Part shown: piece by piece, positions 1 to 8,289 of the stretch
Numbering within the stretch: the stretch's first letter is position 1
How the letters are laid out: each line of letters begins with the position of its first letter
Source: Pedobacter sp. R20-19
GTDB lineage: Bacteria; Bacteroidota; Bacteroidia; Sphingobacteriales; Sphingobacteriaceae
DNA: 64,000 nucleotides
Reading direction: 5' to 3'
NCBI RefSeq assembly: GCF_000708265.2
Contig: NZ_JCKI01000009.1
Coordinates: forward strand, 226,103-290,102
The notes under the pieces: generated by a model
Told to the model about the DNA's origin: nothing
Databases searched by the model: none
The model's input: the letters and a program-made list of their open reading frames with translations, nothing else
Translations under genes and position numbers: made by a program

Positions 1-274
1 CCTCATAGCTTTCAGCAGCATATTTGCCATGGGCAGTAATAAATATAAAGAGAGGATGATTCTTGAAGCTTTTTAATAACTCAATTCCAGACAATTCTGG
101 CATGTCAATATCTGAAAATACAATATCAATGCTGTTTCTGGATAATATGTCTGCGGCTTCAATTCCGCTTTTACAAACGGCTATAATTTCTAATGGTGAG
201 ATTTTTCGTAGATGCATTTCCAGCGCATCTCTTTCAATCTCATGGTCATCAACAATCAGACATTTATACCGCAT
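1..274 (-). CDS. Response regulator receiver domain, partial (C-terminus beyond window)
   Basis: The minus strand from the ATG at 274 reads as the first 91 residues of a receiver domain. It shows the acidic pair in LIVDDHE near residues 7-11, the phospho-acceptor Asp in FSDIDMPELSG, the conserved Thr in FITAHGKYA, and ends in ESYE at the window edge. The effector domain is not visible. The SDIDMPELSG and FITAHGKYAAESYE patterns are usual in LytTR-type regulators of Bacteroidota, so a LytTR output domain is likely but inferred. A sensor kinase partner would lie outside the window or elsewhere. Confidence 0.85.
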   Translation of the reverse strand, partial: MRYKCLIVDDHEIERDALEMHLRKISPLEIIAVCKSGIEAADILSRNSIDIVFSDIDMPELSGIELLKSFKNHPLFIFITAHGKYAAESYE

Positions 275-451
275 TCAGGGAAGTTTATTAAATCAAATAT
301 TATGCAGGGATAGCATATTAACAAGCATTAAATATAATTCAAATTCGCAATATCTGTGTGGAATTTAGAAATTATATTATTTATTAAATGTTTGTTAATG
401 ATGTAATTGATTGATGAGTGAAAAAAGTTCACTGTATAAAACCTGAGCGTT

Positions 452-1060
452 TTAACTCTTGTGCTTTTTTTCACCCGAATATAATTTTTCACCTGCTTTG
501 ACTTCTACTTGAAGATCATTTTCTTCTGGCGGTACAGGACATCGATAACCATCGCTATACGCACAATATGGGTTATAAGCTTTATTAAAATCGACTTCAA
601 TTTGATGGTCTTTGATATCCTTTTCTCTTAAATCAATATATCGGCCACCGCCATAGGTTTCTTTTTGGTTTGTTTGATCTGTAAATGGTAAAAAGAGTAA
701 ATCTTTGTAAGCCGGATTTGTGGAGAGTGCTACATTTTTATAGAGCGTCATGGTGACTGACGTTCCATTTAAATTGAAACTAATTTTTGCATAACGATAA
801 AATTCTTTGCTGGTACCATCGTAGGTGGGCATTTTAAAAATCTTTTCGTTTTTTAAAATATCTACTTTTGCTATGATTTTGTAGCTGCTATCTATATTAT
901 AGAAGTGCAGGTGTTGTAAATCTGCTTCCTTCAAAGGCGAATGATTATCCTTTAGAAAATCTTGTTTATATGCCTCACGGTGTTTGGCAATTTGCTCGGT
1001 ATAAGATTGAGCGAAAGTATTTAAACTGATGAAAAGAAATAGGATAGGGAGGATTTTCAT
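452..1060 (-). CDS. Exported DUF1684 family protein
   Basis: 202 residues with an N-terminal signal peptide (MKILPILFLFISLNTFAQ), so probably periplasmic or outer-membrane associated. The C-terminal half carries the hallmarks of DUF1684: YGGGRYIDL near residue 137, then FNKAYNPYCAYSDGYRCPVPPEEN near 160-183. Biochemical function of the family is not established. It stands alone, with about 100 bp to aroC and about 180 bp to the response regulator, and shows no operon link. Length is normal for the family. Confidence 0.85.
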   Translation of the reverse strand: MKILPILFLFISLNTFAQSYTEQIAKHREAYKQDFLKDNHSPLKEADLQHLHFYNIDSSYKIIAKVDILKNEKIFKMPTYDGTSKEFYRYAKISFNLNGTSVTMTLYKNVALSTNPAYKDLLFLPFTDQTNQKETYGGGRYIDLREKDIKDHQIEVDFNKAYNPYCAYSDGYRCPVPPEENDLQVEVKAGEKLYSGEKKHKS

Positions 1061-1096
1061 AGTTTGTTAATTACAAATTAAAATGACCGTCATTGC

Positions 1097-1141
1097 AAGG
1101 TATTAAGCAATTCTCTCACTAAATAAATTGCTTCATACCTT
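1097..1141. terminator. Hairpin downstream of aroC, probable terminator
   Basis: Inverted repeat with 16-base arms (1097-1112 and 1126-1141, one mismatch) around a 13-base loop, placed just after the aroC stop on the minus strand and upstream of the DUF1684 gene. No long U-tract follows, so termination is inferred from position. Confidence 0.5.
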
Positions 1142-1158
1142 ACCATGATGACTTAATA

Positions 1159-2256
1159 TTAGATAACACTTGCCTTATTTCTTAAAAACTGATCAGCTAA
1201 AACCAAAGCAGCCATGGCTTCTACAATGACCACTGCTCTTGGTACCACACAAGGATCATGGCGACCTTTACCTTTAATTTCTGAAACTTCTCCTGCCGCA
1301 TTAATGGTTTGCTGATTATGCATAATGGTAGCAACAGGTTTAAAAGCAACTTTAAAAGTAATGTCCATTCCGTTTGAAATGCCTCCTAAGATGCCACCGG
1401 CAAAATTGGTAGTCGTTTTAAAAACTTTTAAATCAGCAGCTTTCGGTTGAGGAATATCATTATGTTGCGAACCTCTTAACTCACTTCCGGCAAAGCCAGA
1501 ACCATATTCGAAACCATGAACGGCATTAATACTCAACATGGCTTTGCCCAAATCCGCATGTAATTTATCAAAAACAGGCTCGCCTAAACCGGCAGGGCAA
1601 CCTTTAATTACACAGCTGATTTTACCACCTACGGTATCACCATCTTTTCGGATGGCATCAATAAACTCAATCATTTCATGAGCGGTAGCGGGATCAGCAC
1701 AGCGAACAATGTTTTCTTCTCTGATATTTAGCAAAGCTGATAAATCATTGCTTTCTAAATTTGGAGCTTCAATGGTTCCTACGGAAGTAACATGGGCAAA
1801 AATCTCAATGCCTTGTTGCTTTAAAAATAATTTGGCAATGGCACCTGCAGCAACACGTGCAGCTGTTTCACGGGCTGATGAACGTCCGCCGCCACGATGG
1901 TCGCGGATACCGTATTTGGCATCGTAAACATAATCGGCATGACTTGGACGGTAAACATCGACATTATGACCATAATCTTTTGATCGCTGGTCTTCATTAG
2001 GAATCAATAATGCTATTGGTGTTCCAGTACTTTTCCCTTCGAAAATGCCAGATAAAATCTGAACAGTATCGCTTTCCTTTCTTTGGGTGGTAATCTTAGA
2101 TTGACCAGGTTTGCGTTTATCCAATTCTGACTGAATAAAATCCAGATCCAGATCCAATTGCGCCGGACAGCCATCAATAATTACGCCAATGGCTACGCCA
2201 TGAGATTCGCCAAAAGTGGTAATGCGAAAAAGTTGCCCGAATGAGTTACCTGCCAT
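1159..2256 (-). CDS. aroC: Chorismate synthase
   Basis: 365 residues, full length. Converts 5-enolpyruvylshikimate-3-phosphate to chorismate using reduced FMN, the last step of the shikimate pathway, in the cytoplasm. The three family signatures are present: GESHGVAIGVIIDGCPA at about 16-32, GGGRSSARETAARVAAGAI at about 122-140, and KGRHDPCVVPRAV near 330. It is the distal gene of the minus-strand aromatic gene run (pheA, DAHP synthase/chorismate mutase, aroA, aroC), 66 bp after aroA. Confidence 0.97.
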   Translation of the reverse strand: MAGNSFGQLFRITTFGESHGVAIGVIIDGCPAQLDLDLDFIQSELDKRKPGQSKITTQRKESDTVQILSGIFEGKSTGTPIALLIPNEDQRSKDYGHNVDVYRPSHADYVYDAKYGIRDHRGGGRSSARETAARVAAGAIAKLFLKQQGIEIFAHVTSVGTIEAPNLESNDLSALLNIREENIVRCADPATAHEMIEFIDAIRKDGDTVGGKISCVIKGCPAGLGEPVFDKLHADLGKAMLSINAVHGFEYGSGFAGSELRGSQHNDIPQPKAADLKVFKTTTNFAGGILGGISNGMDITFKVAFKPVATIMHNQQTINAAGEVSEIKGKGRHDPCVVPRAVVIVEAMAALVLADQFLRNKASVI

Positions 2257-2322
2257 TTTTATTTTAGATTGGTGATTTTAGATTTACGATTTTTAGTCTT
2301 GCTACTTGATACCCGATACTAG

Positions 2323-3591
2323 CTAATGAACACTAACATCAAACCCTGCCTTTTTCAGATCTTCCCAGAAATGAGGATAAGATTTTTCTACTACCTGCAT
2401 GTCTTCAATCTCCACTTCGTTAATCAAGAGTGCAAGTGGCGCAAAAGCCATGGCCATTCGGTGATCTTCATAAGTAGCGACAGTCATTTTTTCAGGGAAA
2501 TGAAGCTTATCTGTATTTAGCGTATACACCAGATTATTTTCTGTTAACGTTACGCCAATTTTGGCTAATTCATTTTGTAAAGCAGCAATGCGATCAGTTT
2601 CTTTAATTTTAAGAGTTTCTAAACCTGTTAAAGACATATTTTTTCCCAATGCAGCTGCAATGACAATAATAGTCTGTGCTAAATCAGGACAGGTTTTTAA
2701 ATCTAATACTTGATCAGTATCTAAGGATAAACCTAAATTGATGATTGAAATTCCTGTTTCTGTTTTACTGGTAGCAACACCAAAAATCTTCATGATTTTT
2801 TGAATCTGGCTATCACCTTGAAGGCTTTTTTCTTTCAATGCGGGTAAACTGATTTCAGCTTCATCTGCCAAAGCCGCAATGCCGTACCAGTAAGATGCAG
2901 CGCTCCAGTCTGGTTCAACAACAAGGGTTCCTGCTTTAAAAGCTTGCGGCTCAATACTGATTGAATTTTCATTCCAGGTATGTTTAATGCCCACTTCTGC
3001 AAGCATATCTAAAGTCATGTCTACATAAGGTCTGGATGTAAGTTCACCTTCAATTTCTAAGGTTAACCCTTTAGGTAGGATAGGCGCAATCATCAGTAAT
3101 GCAGAAATATACTGACTGCTAATATCACCTTTGATCTTCACTTCTGCGGTTTTCTGATTTAAAGGACCATTGATGTTTAAAGGCGGAAAACCATCCGATT
3201 CAGCATAAGAAATATCGGCACCAATGGTTTTTAGCGCCTCTGCTAAAATACCAATCGGGCGTTTTTTCATGCGTTCGGTTCCAGTTAGCAGGAAATTTCC
3301 GTTTTTTGCCGATAAGTAAGCAGAGAGAAAACGCATCGCTGTTCCAGCAGGGCCAACGTCTACCAGTCGTGAGTCTTCATTCTTGAGTTCGGAGTCTTCC
3401 CTCAAGGAATTTAAAATCCCATCAAGTGTAACAGTATCTGCTGCATTGGATAAATTATCTACCTTAACCAGTTTGTTGCTTAAAGCGCTAATGATTAGGG
3501 CTCTATTGCATTCGCTTTTCGAGCCTGTTAGCTGGATTTCCGTATTAATATTCTTGGTTCCTTTAAAAGAAACTAAGGCATTTTTCGACAT
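2323..3591 (-). CDS. aroA: 3-phosphoshikimate 1-carboxyvinyltransferase (EPSP synthase)
   Basis: 422 residues. Transfers the enolpyruvyl group of PEP to shikimate-3-phosphate. Recognisable features: LTGSKSECNRALI near residue 22 (shikimate-phosphate binding), GPAGTAMRFLSAYL near 80, TGTERMKKRPI near 104, the KETDRIAAL motif near 337 and YEDHRMAMAFAPLAL near 378 (PEP-binding and catalytic region). Two inverted alpha/beta domains are expected for the family. It lies between the DAHP synthase fusion (178 bp upstream, containing a hairpin) and aroC. Confidence 0.96.
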   Translation of the reverse strand: MSKNALVSFKGTKNINTEIQLTGSKSECNRALIISALSNKLVKVDNLSNAADTVTLDGILNSLREDSELKNEDSRLVDVGPAGTAMRFLSAYLSAKNGNFLLTGTERMKKRPIGILAEALKTIGADISYAESDGFPPLNINGPLNQKTAEVKIKGDISSQYISALLMIAPILPKGLTLEIEGELTSRPYVDMTLDMLAEVGIKHTWNENSISIEPQAFKAGTLVVEPDWSAASYWYGIAALADEAEISLPALKEKSLQGDSQIQKIMKIFGVATSKTETGISIINLGLSLDTDQVLDLKTCPDLAQTIIVIAAALGKNMSLTGLETLKIKETDRIAALQNELAKIGVTLTENNLVYTLNTDKLHFPEKMTVATYEDHRMAMAFAPLALLINEVEIEDMQVVEKSYPHFWEDLKKAGFDVSVH

Positions 3592-3612
3592 TTTATTCTG
3601 GTTTTATTCTCA

Positions 3613-3650
3613 AATGGACTTGTCAGATGTTACCGCCTGACAAGTCCATT
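3613..3650. repeat. Perfect 14-bp-arm hairpin between DAHP synthase and aroA
   Basis: Arms 3613-3626 and 3637-3650 are exact inverted repeats around a 10-base loop. There is no U-tract, so it is more like a dispersed palindromic intergenic repeat or an mRNA processing/stability element than an intrinsic terminator. Similar hairpins occur at 34131-34177 and 53278-53314. Confidence 0.75.
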
Positions 3651-3768
3651 GTATTTTATTATTATCATTTTGATTTGAAAGCTACCCATGTAAGATTGCT
3701 TCGTGCCTCGATATGACGTTGTACTTTAGACCTTGCTTTCGGCTTTAGTCTTTCAGCTTAAAGCTTAT

Positions 3769-4908
3769 TTAGGCTTTAACTTCAGTATGTTGTTCAGCTG
3801 CGATTCCTTGTTCAGCTTTACCAGCATTCATAATTTCAGTTTGTTTGCGGATGGATTCACCGTGCATCAATTCTAAGAATTTTTCTGTGAAATTTAAGTC
3901 TAACTTTAAGGCTTTAGCAAAGGCATGTCCTTTTTTAATAATCGCATCCCAACGGTTAACCTGTAAAATAGTCACTTGGTTATCACGTTTAAATTCACCA
4001 ATTTTTTCTACGATAGACATCCGTTCTGCTAATTTCTGTAATAAAATATCATCAATTTTATCAATTGATTTACGTAAATCAGCTAATTTATCTGCGAATG
4101 CTTCGTTTGGTGCCTCTGGTTCACGAACCGTTAAACGGTCAACCAATTCTGCTAATGCAGCTGGTGTAACTTGTTGTTTGGCATCTGTCCAGGCTACTGA
4201 TGGATCAACATGAGATTCGATCATTAACCCTTGCATATCTAAATCCAGTGCTTTTTGAGCAATGTATGGGATTAATTCACGGTTACCGCAAATGTGGCTT
4301 GGGTCATTAATGATAGGCAATTCAGGACATAAAGTTTTAAGTTGAATAGCCATTTCCCACATCGGTTCGTTACGGAAAGAACTTTTTTCGAAAGAAGAGA
4401 AACCGCGGTGGATAGCTCCAATTTTGGTAATACCTGCGCCATTAATCCGCTCAATAGCGCCAATCCAAAGCTGTAAATCAGGATTAACCGGATTCTTAAT
4501 TAATACAGGTACATCATGACCTTTTAAAGCATCAGCAATTTCCTGAACAGTGAAAGGATTTACAGTAGAACGTGCACCAATCCAAAGGATATCTACACCT
4601 GCTGCCAAAGCCTCTTCCACATGTTTTGCATTTGCCACTTCTACAGCAGTTGGTAAGCCCGTTTCTGCTTTAGCACGTTTTAACCATTCTAAACCAATGC
4701 TTCCGATTCCTTCAAATTCTCCCGGACGGGTACGTGGTTTCCAGATACCTGCTCTCAATACTGATACTTTACCAGTTGCAGCCAATAAATGTGCTGTAGT
4801 TAATAATTGTTCTTCAGTTTCTGCGCTACATGGACCAGAAATGATCAATGGTTCGTTGTTTACGTTTAACCAGGTGTTTAAGGGCTGAATGTTTAAATTA
4901 AGTTTCAT
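3769..4908 (-). CDS. Bifunctional DAHP synthase / chorismate mutase (type II)
   Basis: 379 residues. Residues 1-260 are a KDO8P-synthase-like (type I-beta) 3-deoxy-7-phosphoheptulonate synthase: GPCSAETEEQ near 25, RAGIWKPRTRPGEFEGIG near 52, IGARSTVNPFTVQE near 110, IGAIHRGFSSF near 163 and NDPSHICGNRELIPY near 195. Residues about 270-358 form an AroQ-type chorismate mutase helix bundle (LRKSIDKIDDILLQKLAERM, then EFKRDNQVTILQVNRWD). This C-terminal fusion order is known from Bacteroidota, including the studied Prevotella nigrescens enzyme. One protein thus catalyses pathway entry and the chorismate-to-prephenate step, which allows prephenate to inhibit DAHP synthesis allosterically. It lies 80 bp after pheA and is presumably cotranscribed. 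Confidence 0.95.
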   Translation of the reverse strand: MKLNLNIQPLNTWLNVNNEPLIISGPCSAETEEQLLTTAHLLAATGKVSVLRAGIWKPRTRPGEFEGIGSIGLEWLKRAKAETGLPTAVEVANAKHVEEALAAGVDILWIGARSTVNPFTVQEIADALKGHDVPVLIKNPVNPDLQLWIGAIERINGAGITKIGAIHRGFSSFEKSSFRNEPMWEMAIQLKTLCPELPIINDPSHICGNRELIPYIAQKALDLDMQGLMIESHVDPSVAWTDAKQQVTPAALAELVDRLTVREPEAPNEAFADKLADLRKSIDKIDDILLQKLAERMSIVEKIGEFKRDNQVTILQVNRWDAIIKKGHAFAKALKLDLNFTEKFLELMHGESIRKQTEIMNAGKAEQGIAAEQHTEVKA

Positions 4909-4988
4909 GATTTATGGGTTGTAATATTTTATAATTCGATTGTTTAATTGTTCTATTGTTGATTAGTCATTCGTAAATCTAAATTCAC

Positions 4989-5822
4989 TTATACTTTATC
5001 ATTTTTTAAATATTCTCCGAGGATGTTGAAGTTCGAAGTATACTTTAAGGCTTTTCTAATGGCTTTATCATATTTTTCAGTACTAGGCCATTCCAAATCC
5101 ACATAAAAGTAATATTCGTTTCTTTTACCCAATACCGGCATAGATTGTATTTTTGTTAAGCTTACCTCTTGCTCTGCAAAAATATTTAGTACGGTTGCCA
5201 GTGAACCTGCTTTATGTCCCACCTGAAAACAGATGGATGCTTTGTTAATTTTCTTGCCTTCATCCGTTTTGTCTTTTTTAAGAATCAGGAAACGGGTATA
5301 GTTTTTCTTATTTGATTCTACTCTACGCTCCAGGATATTAAGGCCGTATAGTTCTGCTGCTAAAGTATTTGCAATTGCCATGGTGTCGGTTAATTTTTCT
5401 TCCTGAATCCGTTTTGCACAGGCAGCCGTATCATTGCTTTCTACAATTTTAATATGCGGATAATCGTAAAAGAAATCGATACACTGGCGAATCGCAATAG
5501 GGTGGGAGGTTACAATTTTAATGTCATCAAATTTCACCCCCGGCAAAGCCATTAAGTGTAATTGAATAGGTAAATAAACCTCACCAACAACTGAAAATCC
5601 ATAATCCCGGATTAGCGTATAATTGGGTAGTAAACTGCCGGCAATGGAATTTTCGATCGCCATAACAACGAAGTCAGCCTCATTTTTCTCCAGTTTATCA
5701 CAGGTTTCTTTAAATGAATTACATTCTATTGTATCAATTTGATTTCCAAAGAATTTATAGGCTGCCTCTTCGTGAAAAGATGCTTTAATGCCTTGAATTG
5801 CTACTCTTTTTGTTGTTTCCAT
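4989..5822 (-). CDS. pheA: Prephenate dehydratase with C-terminal ACT domain
   Basis: 277 residues from the ATG at 5822. A start five codons earlier would lie inside the terminator U-tract of the leader, so 5822 is preferred. The enzyme converts prephenate to phenylpyruvate for Phe synthesis. Dehydratase domain at about 5-180 with the catalytic Thr in TRF at 176-178; ACT domain at about 195-270 (HKAGSLATVLNIF, then LTKIQSMPVLGKRNEYYFYVDLEW), expected to bind Phe for feedback inhibition. No chorismate mutase is fused; that activity is supplied by the next gene. A leader peptide and attenuator precede it directly, so transcription is probably regulated by charged tRNA supply. Confidence 0.95.
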   Translation of the reverse strand: METTKRVAIQGIKASFHEEAAYKFFGNQIDTIECNSFKETCDKLEKNEADFVVMAIENSIAGSLLPNYTLIRDYGFSVVGEVYLPIQLHLMALPGVKFDDIKIVTSHPIAIRQCIDFFYDYPHIKIVESNDTAACAKRIQEEKLTDTMAIANTLAAELYGLNILERRVESNKKNYTRFLILKKDKTDEGKKINKASICFQVGHKAGSLATVLNIFAEQEVSLTKIQSMPVLGKRNEYYFYVDLEWPSTEKYDKAIRKALKYTSNFNILGEYLKNDKV

Positions 5823-5830
5823 TTGTGCGT

Positions 5831-5869
5831 AAAACAAAAAAGTCCCGGCTGTTTGCCGGGACTTTTTTA
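5831..5869 (-). terminator. Intrinsic terminator of the pheA attenuator
   Basis: On the minus strand AGTCCCGGC (5863-5855) pairs perfectly with GCCGGGACT (5849-5841) around a 5-base loop, with flanking A and U tracts extending the stem. It is followed by a U-rich run ending only about 9 bases before the pheA ATG. A strong terminator placed upstream of its gene marks an attenuator. Confidence 0.92.
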
Positions 5870-5903
5870 TACATTTTAATATTGTTATCTATCTTTTTGC
5901 ATA

Positions 5904-5966
5904 TTAGCCCCGGCTCTTACTAAAATAGTAAAAGTAACCAAAGTAATATGTGTTGAATAATTTCAT
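5904..5966 (-). CDS. Phe/Tyr-rich leader peptide of the pheA operon
   Basis: A 20-residue reading frame, MKLFNTYYFGYFYYFSKSRG, with 4 Phe and 5 Tyr codons, nearly all within residues 4-15. It begins about 12-20 bases after the predicted transcription start and its stop codon lies 40 bases before the terminator stem. Its last codons (AGC CGG GGC) form the sequence able to pair with the 5' arm of the terminator. The composition, size and position match the leader peptides of ribosome-mediated attenuators such as the enterobacterial pheA leader. Too short for routine gene calling. Confidence 0.9.
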   Translation of the reverse strand: MKLFNTYYFGYFYYFSKSRG

Positions 5967-5984
5967 TTTCGTTTTTGAATGAGC

Positions 5985-6015
5985 CAAATGTAGCAACAAA
6001 ATTTAATTTGTCAAT
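5985..6015 (-). promoter_or_regulatory. Promoter of the pheA leader transcript
   Basis: Minus strand: -33-like ATTG (6015-6012), 19-bp spacer, then TACATTTG (5992-5985), matching the Bacteroidota TTTG-N19-TAnnTTTG consensus at every position except the first T of the -33 element. The start site would fall near 5978. The remaining 6016-6227 shows no gene or clear motif. Confidence 0.75.
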
Positions 6016-6227
6016 AGGAAAATGAAAATATTTTTAATAAAATTTAATTTTGTTTGAAGTGAACTGTTTTGAAGATGGGTATGGAATGTGGATATATTGT
6101 TATTCAGTTAGATGTAGTCAGGTGAAATTTGTAGGTATGAACGGGTATACTCCGCTACTAGAGGAATTAAATTGGTGGTTCTAGTAATATGTGTTATAAG
6201 TGTATCGTCCTAAAAAAGTTTATCAAC

Positions 6228-6256
6228 CAAAAACGGCCTGTAAAATACAGACCGTT
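6228..6256 (-). terminator. Terminator after the fatty acid hydroxylase gene
   Basis: Minus strand arms AACGGTCTGTA (6256-6246) and TACAGGCCGTT (6242-6232), one mismatch, around a short loop and followed by TTTTGG. It separates the S4/aroB/hydroxylase operon from the pheA leader region. Confidence 0.75.
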
Positions 6257-6260
6257 AATT

Positions 6261-7226
6261 TTATCCTGTTGAATTTAATGTTCTTCGCTGTTCGTTGAAA
6301 TCCTTAACATTATGATTGTCTAGGTTTTGCTTCTCCAACTGTTCCGTTTCCCGCAATTCCTGCTGCATAATTTTTGCAATTTTCGTACTGCCATCATGAC
6401 TCCAGCCCGGGGGGTTAAATATATATCTTACCTTATCCATAAAATTTTGGGCTTTTTTAACATCGGCTGTTAAAGCAATAAATTCATGGAAAATAATGTT
6501 AACCGCACCGGTATCTGTTGGTTGCGTGGTTAAGCCATACTTAATTTTATCTTCTGGCAATTCTGCCTGAAAGGTGCCAAACATTCTATCCCAGAGAATT
6601 AATACCATACCCATATTTTTATCCAAGTAACGCACATTACTGGCGTGGTGTACACGGTGATGTGAGGGTGTTACAAAAACATATTCGTACCATTTTGGGA
6701 AGTTAATTTTATACTGTGTATGCACCAGATTACCATAAATTTGCGTAACCAGGTAAGCAAAAAGGATATCCATAGCAGTAAACCCCATAAATGCCAATGG
6801 CAAATAAAAGAATACCCGATACAGCGGTTCAAAAACAGTAGAACGGAATCCAGTGGTTAAATTAAAATGTTCTGATGAATGGTGGGTAACATGCATGGCC
6901 CAAAAAAAGCGGACATAATGACCAACCGTGTGTAAAAACCAGTACAAGAAATCCTGAGCTAAAATTAATACCAGCCAATAAATCCAAACGTTAGAAATTT
7001 GAAACAAACGGAACTGATAACAATATTCCAGTAAAAAAAATGTAGCGGTTTTCATACCTAAATTAATCACTACGGCAGCAGTCATTAAATAAATATTAGT
7101 CCAGGTATCGCGTTTGGTATATAATTTTTTGTCGTGCGCATAGCTAAAGTACATTTCAACCAGGGTTAAAACGATCACAAAGCCAAATAATCCGCCTACA
7201 GAAATATCACTTCCGGTAAATGTCAT
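6261..7226 (-). CDS. Sterol desaturase / fatty acid hydroxylase superfamily membrane protein
   Basis: 321 residues with several hydrophobic segments in the first 190 residues. The di-iron histidine clusters are present: HTVGH near 119, HVTHHSSEHFN near 132-142, and TPSHHRVHHASN near 188-199. The superfamily hydroxylates or desaturates lipids at the membrane; the substrate cannot be told from sequence. The start codon comes one base after the aroB stop, so the two are cotranscribed with the S4 gene. The C-terminal ~70 residues are hydrophilic. No functional link to aromatic synthesis is apparent. Confidence 0.9.
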   Translation of the reverse strand: MTFTGSDISVGGLFGFVIVLTLVEMYFSYAHDKKLYTKRDTWTNIYLMTAAVVINLGMKTATFFLLEYCYQFRLFQISNVWIYWLVLILAQDFLYWFLHTVGHYVRFFWAMHVTHHSSEHFNLTTGFRSTVFEPLYRVFFYLPLAFMGFTAMDILFAYLVTQIYGNLVHTQYKINFPKWYEYVFVTPSHHRVHHASNVRYLDKNMGMVLILWDRMFGTFQAELPEDKIKYGLTTQPTDTGAVNIIFHEFIALTADVKKAQNFMDKVRYIFNPPGWSHDGSTKIAKIMQQELRETEQLEKQNLDNHNVKDFNEQRRTLNSTG

Positions 7227-7227
7227 C

Positions 7228-8289
7228 TTATAAACTGTTATAATAATCTAAACTGCTTAAAATATCGGCTGTGCTTACACGGCAGTTAAACGTGCATTTG
7301 CCTGTAGTTTCTAAAAGTGAGAATAAAATGTTTCCATCTTCATTCTTTTTATCACTCTGCATTAATTCTAAAAGCGTTTCAAAACTTTCCTTTTTAATCT
7401 GATATTTTGGATACAGTGATAATAAATAATCACTGATATCTTTCAACTCTTCTTTCGTTAAGTCACTATTTTTGATGGATAATGCGGCTTCACAAATAAA
7501 ACCTATGGCAATAGCCTCACCGTGTGTAAGTGGGTTCTCGTCGTTAGCTAGTGAATAACTTTCTACTGCATGCCCAATGGTATGGCCAAAATTTAAAATC
7601 TTACGAAGGTTTTTTTCATGTGGATCAATGGTAACCACCTCATTCTTAATTTCAACAGAACGATAAATATCTTCAGCTGAAGGGCTTAGGTGACTGGTTG
7701 TTTTGAGTTTCTCATAATAAGTTTTATCGTAAATTAAACCATGTTTAATCATTTCTGCAAAGCCAGATAAAAGCTCACGATCTGGTAAGGTTTTTAAAAA
7801 TTCAGTTTCGATGAAAACCATCTGAGGTAAGCTAAAGGTACCTACCATGTTTTTTACGTGATCTATATCTATCCCGGTTTTGCCACCTACAGAGGCATCC
7901 ACCTGCGAAAGTAAGGTAGTTGGAACATTAATAAAATCAATACCGCGTTTATAAGTTGAGGCGATAAAACCACCCATATCAGTAATTACACCACCACCTA
8001 AATTAATCATTAAACTTTTGCGGTCTGCTTCGAAATCCAAGAGGGTTTTCCAGATGCCTATACAAAAATCTATATTCTTATTTTCTTCACCTGCTGATGT
8101 TTCAATCAGGTCGAAATCGGAAAAATCATCCATTAAGGCCTGAAAAACAGGCAGACAGATTTCACTGGTATTTTCATCAGCAAGGATAAATACTTTACTG
8201 TATTGGTTACTCTCCAATAAGGTTTTTAAGGCTCCTAAATTACTTTCGAAGTAAAGTGAATGGCCTGCACTGGTTAAAGTTTCCATCAT
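7228..8289 (-). CDS. aroB: 3-dehydroquinate synthase
   Basis: 353 residues. An NAD- and metal-dependent enzyme closing DAHP to 3-dehydroquinate, second step of the shikimate pathway. Visible: GGGVITDMGGFIASTYKRG near 97-115, PTTLLSQVDASVGGKTGID near 122-140, LNFGHTIGHAVES near 232 (zinc ligands) and HGEAIAIGF near 255. Its start overlaps the S4 gene stop by 4 bases (ATGA), showing translational coupling. A hydroxylase-like gene follows after one base. Confidence 0.96.
   Translation of the reverse strand: MMETLTSAGHSLYFESNLGALKTLLESNQYSKVFILADENTSEICLPVFQALMDDFSDFDLIETSAGEENKNIDFCIGIWKTLLDFEADRKSLMINLGGGVITDMGGFIASTYKRGIDFINVPTTLLSQVDASVGGKTGIDIDHVKNMVGTFSLPQMVFIETEFLKTLPDRELLSGFAEMIKHGLIYDKTYYEKLKTTSHLSPSAEDIYRSVEIKNEVVTIDPHEKNLRKILNFGHTIGHAVESYSLANDENPLTHGEAIAIGFICEAALSIKNSDLTKEELKDISDYLLSLYPKYQIKKESFETLLELMQSDKKNEDGNILFSLLETTGKCTFNCRVSTADILSSLDYYNSL

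Larger units (their letters stand above)
5831..5978 (-). promoter_or_regulatory. Ribosome-mediated transcription attenuator (leader RNA) of pheA
   Basis: Mutually exclusive pairings are visible on the minus strand. A small hairpin TTACT/AGTAA (5931-5927 with 5921-5917) lies within the Phe/Tyr codons. GCCGGGGCU (5914-5906), which overlaps the end of the leader ORF, can pair over nine positions (one G-U) with AGUCCCGGC (5863-5855), forming an antiterminator. The same AGUCCCGGC otherwise forms the terminator with 5849-5841. Inference: a ribosome stalled on Phe or Tyr codons leaves 5914-5906 free and allows antitermination; a ribosome reaching the stop covers it and termination follows. Confidence 0.85.

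Noticed and set aside
63..368. 101-residue plus-strand frame
   Set aside because: Antisense shadow of the response regulator on the minus strand.
3613..3650. Intrinsic terminator between DAHP synthase/chorismate mutase and aroA
   Set aside because: No U-tract on either side; kept as a hairpin repeat.
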